Shown here in pieces: positions 26,066 to 32,476 of a DNA stretch of 32,476 nucleotides (position 1 is the first letter of the stretch; every line of letters begins with the position of its first letter). The notes below the pieces were generated by a model. That model was given only the letters and a program-made list of their open reading frames with translations, was not told where the DNA came from and searched no databases. The position numbers and the translations under genes were made by a program. The stretch comes from Alphaproteobacteria bacterium. Lineage in GTDB: Bacteria > Pseudomonadota > Alphaproteobacteria > Caulobacterales > Parvularculaceae. The stretch spans positions 1 to 32,476 of the forward strand of contig JAADIQ010000013.1 of the NCBI GenBank assembly GCA_013151255.1, in the 5' to 3' direction.

Positions 26066-26201
26066 GATGTGAATTTTGATTCTAAACGGGCGCGACTGCG
26101 CCCCGGCGCTTATGCGCCGCGCCCGCGCAGGCCCCCTCTTTCGGTAATGGGGCGTAGCAAGGATTAGCCGCGAGCGAAAATAAACCACAGCGCTATATTG
26201 G
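26061..26201 (+). repeat. Hairpin-rich interspersed repeat, copy B
   Basis: Second copy of the element at 25489-25635. The hairpin pair at 26088-26119 and the whole block 26088-26133 are identical to copy A. The third stem differs in sequence (CCCC ... GGGG around TCTTTCGGTAAT), so its position rather than its sequence is kept. GGATTAGCCGCGAGCGAAAA follows at 26161-26180. The right end lacks copy A's 14-bp hairpin and closes directly (CAGCGCTATATTGG). It ends 12 bp before the acyltransferase frame. Confidence 0.8.
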
Positions 26202-26213
26202 ATCGCCCCTCCC

Positions 26214-27077
26214 TTGAACCCGCCTGTACCTAACAAGACTGCATCCCAAAAGCATATTGTCGATGTGCTGATTGAAGAACGCGCGCAAAAACTTGTGCGC
26301 TCGCGGTTATGGCCGCTCTATAGGGCGATTTTATATCCCGTCTTGCTGCATGGCCCGGCTGTGCAAATGGCGGACGCTATCGCCCGGCTGCCCGCACGCG
26401 GCGTCTTCGATCATATCAGCGCGCTTCTCCATCTTGATATGGACGTCACCGGACTTGAGCATATTCCCGAAACCGGCCGTGTGCTGATTGCCTCAACCCA
26501 CCCTACCGGCATTCCCGACGGCGTGGCGATGTATGATGCGCTGAAACAGTGCCGCCCCGATATGACATTTTTTGCCAACCGTGATGCGTTGCGCGCCGCA
26601 CCCGGACTTGAGGAGATGATTATTCCGGTGGAATGGGTGGCGGATAAACGCACCCGCCTGCGCTCGCGCGAGACGCTGGTGTCCGCCATCCGCGCCTTTA
26701 ACGCCGAGAAATGCGTTGTCCTGTTTCCCTCCGGGAGGCTGGCCTTCATGAATGACCAGAAAAATCTCACCGAACAGGAATGGCTGCAATCAGTTGCGGT
26801 TTTCGCGCGCAAATATGACTGCCCGATTGTGCCGGCGCATATTACCGCGCGCAACTCGTGGCTTTATTACTGGTTCTGGAAACTCAACGAAGAATTGCGC
26901 GACGTGACTTTGTTTCACGAACTGCTCAACAAGAAAGCCAAGCCCTATAAAGTTACTTTTGGGCCGGCCATTTCACCGGACCAACTAAAAGGAGACGCCG
27001 GTGAAGTTACCGCGGCGCTGCGTGCGCATGCCGTTGATGATGTCACCGCAGGCAAGCCTTGGAAGGGTTTAGCGTAA
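26214..27077 (+). CDS. PlsC-like lysophospholipid/glycerol-phosphate acyltransferase
   Basis: A membrane-associated acyltransferase of the 1-acyl-glycerol-3-phosphate type, about 287 residues. Motif I is ASTHPTGIPDG: histidine and aspartate are five residues apart rather than the four of H-x4-D, a variant seen in HP-G-DG acyltransferases. Motif III reads VLFPSGRLAF in place of FPEGTR, and motif IV is CPIVPAHI. A hydrophobic stretch (WPLYRAILYPVLLHGPAV) near residue 33 may sit in the membrane. The open frame begins with TTG at 26214; neither this nor the GTG further in has a clear ribosome site, so the start is uncertain. Repeat copy B ends just upstream. It is convergent with the ABC ATPase (6 bp between). 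Confidence 0.85.
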   Translation: MNPPVPNKTASQKHIVDVLIEERAQKLVRSRLWPLYRAILYPVLLHGPAVQMADAIARLPARGVFDHISALLHLDMDVTGLEHIPETGRVLIASTHPTGIPDGVAMYDALKQCRPDMTFFANRDALRAAPGLEEMIIPVEWVADKRTRLRSRETLVSAIRAFNAEKCVVLFPSGRLAFMNDQKNLTEQEWLQSVAVFARKYDCPIVPAHITARNSWLYYWFWKLNEELRDVTLFHELLNKKAKPYKVTFGPAISPDQLKGDAGEVTAALRAHAVDDVTAGKPWKGLA

Positions 27078-27083
27078 ACCGCC

Positions 27084-28046
27084 TCAGGCGATTTTCTTTG
27101 TAGTTTTGTAAGTCAGCTCAAGGAAGACATCCTCAAGGTCAGCCTCATCCGTCGACAGGTCTTTAACCCCGATGCCGGCGGCTGAAACGCGCTCTAATAT
27201 CTCCGCAACTTGCGCCTTGCTCGGCTGATAAGGGATCGCCAGGCGCCCGTCCGGGGTTAACTCAGCCTGATAGGGAGACAAGTCCGGGGCTTTACTGATT
27301 TCCGCTACCGGCGTCACCATCAAGGTTTTGCGGTCGAGCGAGGCAATCAGCTTTTCTGTCGGCTCGCAAACAACCACATCGCCTTCATGAATGATGGCGA
27401 TTTGATCGCACAGCTCCTGCGCCTCTTCAAGATAATGCGTAGTCAGAACAATAGTGACGCCAGCCTCATTGAGCTCCAGCACATATTCCCACATCTGCTT
27501 GCGCAGCTCGATATCGACGCCCGCCGTCGGCTCATCAAGCACCAGGATCGGCGGCGAATGCACCATCGCTTTGGCGATCAGGAGCCGGCGCTTCATGCCG
27601 CCCGATAGCTGGCGCACATAAGCATCGGCTTTGTCGGCGAGGCCAAGCGCACTCAGAATTTCCATGGTGCGGCGGTTTTTCTTGGCGACACCGTAAAGCC
27701 CGGCCTGTATCTCCAACGCCTCCTTCGGCGTGAAGAACACATCCATGTTGATTTCCTGCGGCACAATCCCGATGGCCGCGCGCGACTGGCGCGGGTTTTT
27801 GTCGATGTCGAAACCCCAGACCGAGACCGTGCCTTCGGTCTTGCGCACCAGGCCTGCAAGAATATTGATGAAGGTCGATTTGCCCGCCCCGTTTGGCCCC
27901 AACAGCCCGAAGATCGACCCGCGCGGGATCATCAGGTCAATGCCCCGAAGCGCCTCCTTCGGGGGCGATTTTTTCGTCCCGGCATAGATTTTTCTGACGC
28001 CGCGTGCGGCGATGGCGTAATCGCTGCTGTCCGGGTTTTGGCTCAT
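27084..28046 (-). CDS. ABC transporter ATP-binding protein (ABC-2 exporter type), unpaired
   Basis: A 320-residue ATPase of the CcmA/YadG type that normally drives a separate ABC-2 permease. The sequence shows Walker A GPNGAGKST (50-58), the Q-loop region IGIVPQEINMD, signature QLSGGMKRR, Walker B ILVLDEPTAGVD and the H-loop LTTHYLEEA. After the ATPase, ~90 residues form a small C-terminal domain ending VFLELTYKTTKKIA. No permease gene lies next to it; the nearest (28959-30488) belongs to another ATPase that overlaps it. Either the partner is elsewhere or it serves with a distant subunit. The start at 28046 is followed upstream by the divergent zinc-finger gene. Confidence 0.93.
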   Translation of the reverse strand: MSQNPDSSDYAIAARGVRKIYAGTKKSPPKEALRGIDLMIPRGSIFGLLGPNGAGKSTFINILAGLVRKTEGTVSVWGFDIDKNPRQSRAAIGIVPQEINMDVFFTPKEALEIQAGLYGVAKKNRRTMEILSALGLADKADAYVRQLSGGMKRRLLIAKAMVHSPPILVLDEPTAGVDIELRKQMWEYVLELNEAGVTIVLTTHYLEEAQELCDQIAIIHEGDVVVCEPTEKLIASLDRKTLMVTPVAEISKAPDLSPYQAELTPDGRLAIPYQPSKAQVAEILERVSAAGIGVKDLSTDEADLEDVFLELTYKTTKKIA

Positions 28047-28161
28047 AAGGGGGCTTTCAAACTGCTGTCGGGCTCATATCATCACGCGCAGCGCGAAGGT
28101 CAACGCCGCGGCGCCCTTGACGAAGTGATTTGACGTCTGCAATGCAGTTTAAACAACAGAA

Positions 28162-28365
28162 ATGAGCCGCGTCATGAGCGATACCAAATCCACCGCCGCC
28201 CCGGACCCGGAAATTATCTATGTCGACAAGCGCCGCATCTCCTGCGACGGCGGCGGCCCGCTTGGCCACCCGCTGGTGTGGTATTCGCTGGAGGACGGCG
28301 AAGCCGAATGCGGCTATTGCGACCGCAAGTTTATCTATCGGCCGGCGGGGGACTCTGCGCAGTAG
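28162..28365 (+). CDS. zf-CHCC zinc-finger protein
   Basis: A 67-residue (63 if the ATG at 28174 is used) zinc-binding protein of the CHCC type, related to the mitochondrial complex I subunit NDUFS6. Key sequence: IIYVDKRRISCDGGG, then GHPLVWYSLEDG and AECGYCDRKF, giving the Cys-His-Cys-Cys ligands. In alphaproteobacteria such proteins are linked with complex I, but a standalone role is also possible. The ATG at 28174 (MSDTKS) looks more like homologous N-termini, yet neither start has a good ribosome site. Single gene, divergent from the ABC ATPase (115 bp between). Confidence 0.88.
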   Translation: MSRVMSDTKSTAAPDPEIIYVDKRRISCDGGGPLGHPLVWYSLEDGEAECGYCDRKFIYRPAGDSAQ

Positions 28366-28484
28366 GTATTGGGTAGGCTGACGGGTATTCGCCAGTAACA
28401 GTCATTCGCGCTCAGATTTGAGTCGCGGATTATGTTGGTTGGGTTATTGGTCTAATTCACCAATTTTGGGGTGCACGGTGCCAA

Positions 28485-28916
28485 ATGCTTAAGTTTGACT
28501 ACGAAAAAATTCATGGAAAAAACATTACCGAAGTTCACGGCGAGAACGTCCGTGTTATGAACGACGGAAGTTTTGAGTGCGATCGCATTGTCATAGATGT
28601 TGCGACTGCGGCACTTGAGCTATCCGTAAACATCGACACCGACGAACTAATCATCGAACTTCACGAACCTTATGAAAACACGCCAGGCACCCTCTCGAAC
28701 ATCAACGACTATCTGAATTTTGTTGGGCGCAAGCTTGGTTGGGTTTGGACAGCGAAAAATTACAGGGGATATGACGATGCTTTTATGCTGGCACTCGGAG
28801 AGGCCGTCCCTGATGCGTTGGATCCAGCGTATGCTTTCGTTGGAGCAGGGTCATCAATCTGTGTTTACTCTGTAACTCCATTAAAATTGCCCGAAACCAA
28901 TCGCTTGCGACCATAA
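28485..28916 (+). CDS. DUF6334-like protein, probably acquired
   Basis: A 143-residue soluble protein with no signal or membrane part. The core GRKLGWVWTAKNYRGYDDAFMLAL resembles the G-W-W-x3-N-x2-GY-DA pattern I recall for DUF6334 proteins, which often occur in toxin-immunity loci; this is a resemblance, not a proven match. The gene is visibly poorer in GC than its neighbours, as is the gap before it (28366-28484), which suggests transfer. No toxin or partner lies next to it; the next gene is a convergent ABC permease. In the gap, ATTGGT-CTAATTC-ACCAAT followed by TTTT (about 28446-28468) looks like a weak terminator. Confidence 0.65.
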   Translation: MLKFDYEKIHGKNITEVHGENVRVMNDGSFECDRIVIDVATAALELSVNIDTDELIIELHEPYENTPGTLSNINDYLNFVGRKLGWVWTAKNYRGYDDAFMLALGEAVPDALDPAYAFVGAGSSICVYSVTPLKLPETNRLRP

Positions 28917-28958
28917 AACCGAATGGCGACAAAGGCCAATACCGGACGAAGGCGTCAA

Positions 28959-30488
28959 CTAAGCCGTTTCTTTGCGCGCCAGTTTCCAAACTTCGCGGAT
29001 TTTTGGCGGCGCGGCTTGCAGGATCGCCTGGCGGAATATCCGCCCCATAATCCGTATCAGGAAGATTGTGAAGGCGAGCATCAGCGCGGTGGCGCCGAGT
29101 ATCTCCCACATTGGCGGCGAGGCGGCCGCGCGCATCATCACCGCATAGGGGGTGTAGATGGGTATCCATGTGAGGATGCTGGCGACCAGGCCGTTGGGGT
29201 TTTCAAACACTAAAATCATGAACGGCAGTGGCGCAAACACCAACAGCATTACCGGCCCCATATAAGATTGCGCATCCTGCAAGGAGTTGGAGACCGCGCC
29301 GATCGCCAGAAAGATGGTTGAAAAAATCAGATAGGCGCAGAGAAAATAGAACACATAGACCAGTAAAAGATTGGTCGAAAACAAGGTTTCAAACGCCATC
29401 CCCATAATATTGCCGTCGCCGCCGGCGGCCATGGCCGTGCCTAATCCGCCGAGCAGAAATATCGTCGGCATGGTGAGGCCGACAGCGGCGATGCCGATAA
29501 GTTTGCCCATCATCAGCTGGTTGGCGGTGACCGAGGAAAGCAGGATTTCAACGATTTTATTGGAGCGTTCCTCAATCGTGTTGGTCAACAACAAATTGCC
29601 GACGCCAAAAATAATGATCAGCAGCATATAGGTGAGAACCGCCGGCAGCGCGGTTTCAATTCTGTCCTTCATGCCAAGTTCGCCCTTGCCCGGCGCCCGG
29701 TCGGGGCGAAACGCCGAGACCGGCGCGTCAATCTCCGCCACTTCGTCAAGCGCTTCTTGCGGCAATCCGAAATCGATGATGGCCTGGCGCTGCAACGCTG
29801 AATTAAGCGCCGAGGTGACGATAGCCTCCAGCGCCTGGTCGGTGAGATTGCGGCTCCAATATTGCGCTGGCGCTGCGTCCTCGCCGGCGCCGAAGGTTTT
29901 TGGAATTAATATCGCCGCAAACAATTTCGCGCCATCCTCATCATCGCTAACCGGCGCCCGGCGTTGCTCCAGAAGATAGGGCCGCAAGGCTTCTTCCACC
30001 AACGCAAGGCTGGTCGCCCTCGCCGCATCCGCCGGCAGCGCAATCCGGAGAAACACCTGCTTTGGCGGCACAAAACCCGGCGCGCCGGGCTTTAAAAACG
30101 GCGCCGCTGCGGCGGCCGCCGCATCAAACCCGCCCGCTTCTTCAAACGCGTTAACCCGGCGGTCGGTTAAACCCGGCGCTGAAAAAGGCTCCGGGATAGA
30201 GCCCGCCTCAAGCGCTGCCGGTTCGGCATTGGCGCTGAGATACATATCCCAGAGGTTTATCGACGCGCGCAAATGGCGCCGTGCAATTTCCCGGTCGATA
30301 TCGTCTGTATACAATCCGGTTTCATCATAGACGACAAAATGCCGGGTCGGCTTGGAGCGCTCCAGCAGGCCCATGGCGCCGCCGATGAGCACCATGCCCA
30401 CGGGAAACAACACGAGAAACAGCAAAAACCCGCGCGAGAACACATATTGCTTGTATTCGCGCCAGGCGATGAGGCGGATCGCGTTCAT
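28959..30488 (-). CDS. ABC-2 type exporter permease (NatB-like)
   Basis: A 509-residue membrane subunit of a Na+-or drug-type ABC exporter. It starts MNAIRLIAWREYKQYVFSRGF and has one N-terminal helix, a ~220-residue extracytoplasmic domain (with an alanine-rich run FDAAAAAAAPFL), then about five helices in the C-terminal half (LTYMLLIIIFGVGNLLL, then NTIEERSNKIVEILLSSVTANQLMMGKLIGI, characteristic of NatB/YhaP). It ends KIREVWKLARKETA. The ATG overlaps the stop of the ATPase gene upstream by 4 bp (ATGA), so the two form one transporter. Substrate unknown. Confidence 0.92.
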   Translation of the reverse strand: MNAIRLIAWREYKQYVFSRGFLLFLVLFPVGMVLIGGAMGLLERSKPTRHFVVYDETGLYTDDIDREIARRHLRASINLWDMYLSANAEPAALEAGSIPEPFSAPGLTDRRVNAFEEAGGFDAAAAAAAPFLKPGAPGFVPPKQVFLRIALPADAARATSLALVEEALRPYLLEQRRAPVSDDEDGAKLFAAILIPKTFGAGEDAAPAQYWSRNLTDQALEAIVTSALNSALQRQAIIDFGLPQEALDEVAEIDAPVSAFRPDRAPGKGELGMKDRIETALPAVLTYMLLIIIFGVGNLLLTNTIEERSNKIVEILLSSVTANQLMMGKLIGIAAVGLTMPTIFLLGGLGTAMAAGGDGNIMGMAFETLFSTNLLLVYVFYFLCAYLIFSTIFLAIGAVSNSLQDAQSYMGPVMLLVFAPLPFMILVFENPNGLVASILTWIPIYTPYAVMMRAAASPPMWEILGATALMLAFTIFLIRIMGRIFRQAILQAAPPKIREVWKLARKETA

Positions 30489-31459
30489 TCCGCCGCCGCC
30501 TTGTGCAAAATCGCGCCGCCCGTTTGCGCGGCGTCCTGTTCATCGCCGGCAAGCGCCACGAAAATATCGTGCAGCGTCGCCCCGGCCTGTTCAAAGCGGG
30601 TGATGGCGATGCCGGCGGCAATGGCTTTTTTCAAAAATTCCTGCGGGTCGGCGCCGTCTTCAAGCTCGATTTCATACGTCGTCTCCTCGCCTTCACGCCC
30701 CGCCTCTTCAACGCGAATATCCAACACCGCGCCAAGCGCTCTTAACGCTTGCGCCGAAGCGGTCGTGCGCACATGCAGGCGCTGGGCGAAAGCGGCGCGC
30801 GCCTCCCCAAGCGTGCCCTCAAACCGTTTTTGACCCTCGGCGATAATCAGGAAACGGTCGCATAAGCGTTCCGCATGCTGCATCACATGGGTTGAAAAGA
30901 TGATGGTTCGCCCGTTGGCGCTTTGATGTCTGATCATTTCTTCCAGCGTCTGCTGGTTAATCGGGTCAAGCCCGGAAAACGGTTCGTCAAGAATAAGCAG
31001 CTCCGGCTCATGGGCGATGGTGGTCAACAACTGAACCTTTTGCGCCATGCCCTTGGACAGCGCTTCGGTTTTGGAGCGGGCGAATTTTTCCAGCCCGAAT
31101 TGTTCGAGCAGTTCATAGGCTTTGGCATAGGCTTTCTTTTTCGGAACCCCGCGCAACTGCGCAAAATAGGCAATCGATTCAGCGGCCTTCATTTTGCGGT
31201 AGAGCCCGCGTTCCTCTGGCAGATAACCGATCCGCTGGCGCACGGTGATGGCCGATGTCGAGCCGAGGACTTCCAGGCTGCCGGAAGTCGGGCTGATAAT
31301 ATCGAGCATCATCCGCAAGGTGGTGGTTTTGCCCGCGCCATTGGGCCCTAAAAACCCATAGATTTCGCCCTTCGCCACCTCAAATGAGAGGTCATCGACC
31401 GCCGTGAAGGCGCCGTAGCGTTTGGTGACATGGTTAAGAGAAACGGAGATTTCCGTCAT
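30485..31459 (-). CDS. ABC transporter ATPase (NatA-like)
   Basis: A 324-residue ATPase partner of the following permease. The sequence contains GPNGAGKTTT (Walker A, near residue 37), YLPEERGLYRKMKAAESIAYFAQLRG (a long NatA/YhaQ-type Q-loop region), ALSKGMAQKVQLL (signature with K in place of the second G, usual in this subgroup), LLILDEPFSGLDPIN (Walker B) and IFSTHVMQHAE (H-loop). A ~95-residue C-terminal domain follows. AAGG lies 9 bp before the ATG at 31459, preferred over the TTG next to it. 73 bp downstream of the glyoxalase-like gene, so possibly on the same transcript. Confidence 0.94.
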   Translation of the reverse strand: MTEISVSLNHVTKRYGAFTAVDDLSFEVAKGEIYGFLGPNGAGKTTTLRMMLDIISPTSGSLEVLGSTSAITVRQRIGYLPEERGLYRKMKAAESIAYFAQLRGVPKKKAYAKAYELLEQFGLEKFARSKTEALSKGMAQKVQLLTTIAHEPELLILDEPFSGLDPINQQTLEEMIRHQSANGRTIIFSTHVMQHAERLCDRFLIIAEGQKRFEGTLGEARAAFAQRLHVRTTASAQALRALGAVLDIRVEEAGREGEETTYEIELEDGADPQEFLKKAIAAGIAITRFEQAGATLHDIFVALAGDEQDAAQTGGAILHKAAAE

Positions 31460-31532
31460 CAATGAGCCTTTTATGCGTTACGGTTTTATCGGCTGATGCG
31501 TATTAAAGAATCCATAAAGAAGTCGCCCGAGA

Positions 31533-31973
31533 TTACCAGTTTCCTGTGTTTTCCATCTCCGCCCAAGGCGCCGCGGGACGACGCGCCTCGCCCTTTTGCA
31601 GAAGCTCAATAGAGATGCCGTCGGGCGAGCGCACAAACGCCATATGCCCGTCGCGCGGCGGCCGGTTGATGGTGACGCCGCCATCCATCAGCCGCTGACA
31701 CGCCTCGTAAATATCATCGACCCGATAGGCGAGATGGCCAAAATTGCGCCCGCCATCATAGTCTTCCGTATCCCAATTATAGGTAAGCTCAACCAGCGGC
31801 GCATGGTCGTCCTTGGCGCGCGCGACATCGTCCGGGGCGCTAAGGAACACCAGCGTGAAGCGTGCATGTTCGTTCTCGTAGCGGTTCACCTCAACCAGGC
31901 CGAGCTTGTTGCAGTAAAAGTCCAGTGAAATATCGAGGTCGCGGACGCGAACCATGGTGTGAAGAAATTGCAA
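31533..31973 (-). CDS. gloA: Lactoylglutathione lyase-like VOC protein (glyoxalase I)
   Basis: A 146-residue VOC-fold metalloenzyme, probably converting the methylglyoxal-glutathione hemithioacetal to S-lactoylglutathione. The four metal ligands are at the expected places: His5 (FLHTMVRV), Glu in PLVELTYNW, His in NFGHLAYRVDDIY and Glu in GISIELLQKG. The repeated beta-alpha-beta-beta-beta halves and RDLDISLDFYCNKLGL opening are typical. A C-terminal ~20-residue extension (RRPAAPWAEMENTGNW) goes beyond short family members. It lies 13 bp behind the membrane-protein gene and may be cotranscribed with it. Confidence 0.88.
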   Translation of the reverse strand: MQFLHTMVRVRDLDISLDFYCNKLGLVEVNRYENEHARFTLVFLSAPDDVARAKDDHAPLVELTYNWDTEDYDGGRNFGHLAYRVDDIYEACQRLMDGGVTINRPPRDGHMAFVRSPDGISIELLQKGEARRPAAPWAEMENTGNW

Positions 31974-31986
31974 CTATGCCTCCTGT

Positions 31987-32476
31987 TTACTCGCGAGTGC
32001 GGATGAGTTCATCGCGCAGATAGCCCGGACGGTTGCGATGATACCGGCGCATGAAAAACGCGACAATGCCGAGCCAGACCGTTAAGACGCCGAAGAAATA
32101 ATAAAACCCGGAAACATCGCGGAGATAATAAAGCGCCGCTTCCGGCGGCGTCTCACGGAAGAAAATCAGTTGGCCATCGTCAAGCAACAGACGGTTGGCG
32201 ACATCGACCGGCTCTGGAACCGCGCCGACAGCTTGCGCGCCCCAAAGCACCAGCGCCAGGACAGCAAAGGTTACGGGCAACGAGGCAAAGAATGTCAGGG
32301 TCATCGCCAACACATAACCCGGAAAGCGCGGCGTGTGCACCAGCGCGTAAATCTCGCGGAATTTTTCCTCGCTGACGCCAGCCAAAAATTCCGGCTCATG
32401 CTTTTGCAGATGCGCCCATTCAATAGCCGCACCTTCAGCAACCTCGGCGGCAATCATCCGCCGCCAGCGCCAATAA
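31987..32476 (-). CDS. Two-helix membrane protein of unknown function (5' end open)
   Basis: At least 156 residues from an ATG at 32457, but the frame stays open to the window edge (YWRWRR precedes that Met), so the true start may lie outside. Two clear hydrophobic segments are seen: YVLAMTLTFFASLPVTFAVLALVLWGA and FYYFFGVLTVWLGIVAFFM, with a ~45-residue loop between and a basic cytoplasmic end (RRYHRNRPGYLRDELIRTRE). The N-terminal part is soluble and helical (EFLAGVSEEKFREIYALVHTPRF). I do not recognise a family. It lies directly before gloA on the same strand. Confidence 0.72.
   Translation of the reverse strand, partial: YWRWRRMIAAEVAEGAAIEWAHLQKHEPEFLAGVSEEKFREIYALVHTPRFPGYVLAMTLTFFASLPVTFAVLALVLWGAQAVGAVPEPVDVANRLLLDDGQLIFFRETPPEAALYYLRDVSGFYYFFGVLTVWLGIVAFFMRRYHRNRPGYLRDELIRTRE

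Noticed and set aside
25489-26201. Integron-like cassette: a small ORF flanked by two attC-like hairpin sites
   Set aside because: The repeats lack paired GTTRRRY/RYYYAAC core sites and the simple-site architecture of attC; the small gene has its own ribosome site and no integrase is near.

Overview
The window reads as chromosomal DNA of a high-GC alphaproteobacterium. Supporting this are the alphaproteobacterial-type malate dehydrogenase, the rph/hrcA-grpE divergent pair, ATP-dependent pckA, ffh followed by rpsP, a zf-CHCC zinc-finger protein, and a lipoprotein resembling the Caulobacter CC0125/CC1285 family. Several exported M28 and S9 peptidases, a beta-barrel protein and Na+-coupled amino-acid/dicarboxylate transporters suggest an aerobic heterotroph that lives on peptides and organic acids. 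No rRNA, tRNA, phage, transposase or CRISPR array was seen.

Layout. 1-3.4 kb: the 3' end of a probable V4R-domain gene, then a minus-strand group (GT4 glycosyltransferase, GNAT acetyltransferase, secreted M28 peptidase). 3.5-7.2 kb: a small secreted protein, mdh (with a frameshift near its start), a beta-barrel protein and an AGCS symporter. 7.3-10.9 kb: a periplasmic metallo-beta-lactamase-fold protein, then cupin-ffh-rpsP on the minus strand, with a palindromic repeat between ffh and rpsP. 10.9-11.5 kb: a repeat-rich, structured, gene-free stretch with a sharp operator-like palindrome before a crotonase gene. 12.4-17.1 kb: a DAACS symporter, an S9 peptidase coupled to an unknown small protein, and a tandem PilZ protein preceded by two hairpins. 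17.1-23.5 kb: lipoprotein, MscS channel, rph, then hrcA-grpE (heat-shock control) convergent with pckA. 23.7-27.1 kb: an M28 lipoprotein peptidase, a small membrane protein and a PlsC-like acyltransferase, separated by two copies of a ~145-bp hairpin repeat. 27.1-32.5 kb: a lone ABC ATPase, a zinc-finger protein, an AT-richer orphan gene, a complete NatA/NatB-type ABC exporter, a glyoxalase-I-like protein and a membrane protein running off the edge.

How the genes connect. Most are housekeeping or nutrient-acquisition genes in short operons, often with overlapping start/stop codons (GT4/GNAT, cupin/ffh, S9/unknown, ABC ATPase/permease). The most unusual signals lie between genes: the duplicated hairpin repeat around a small membrane-protein gene, the palindromic element after ffh, the structured block at 10.9-11.4 kb and the frameshift in mdh. 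I did not find a clear multi-gene novel defence or biosynthetic system; the non-coding elements are the best candidates for undescribed biology.
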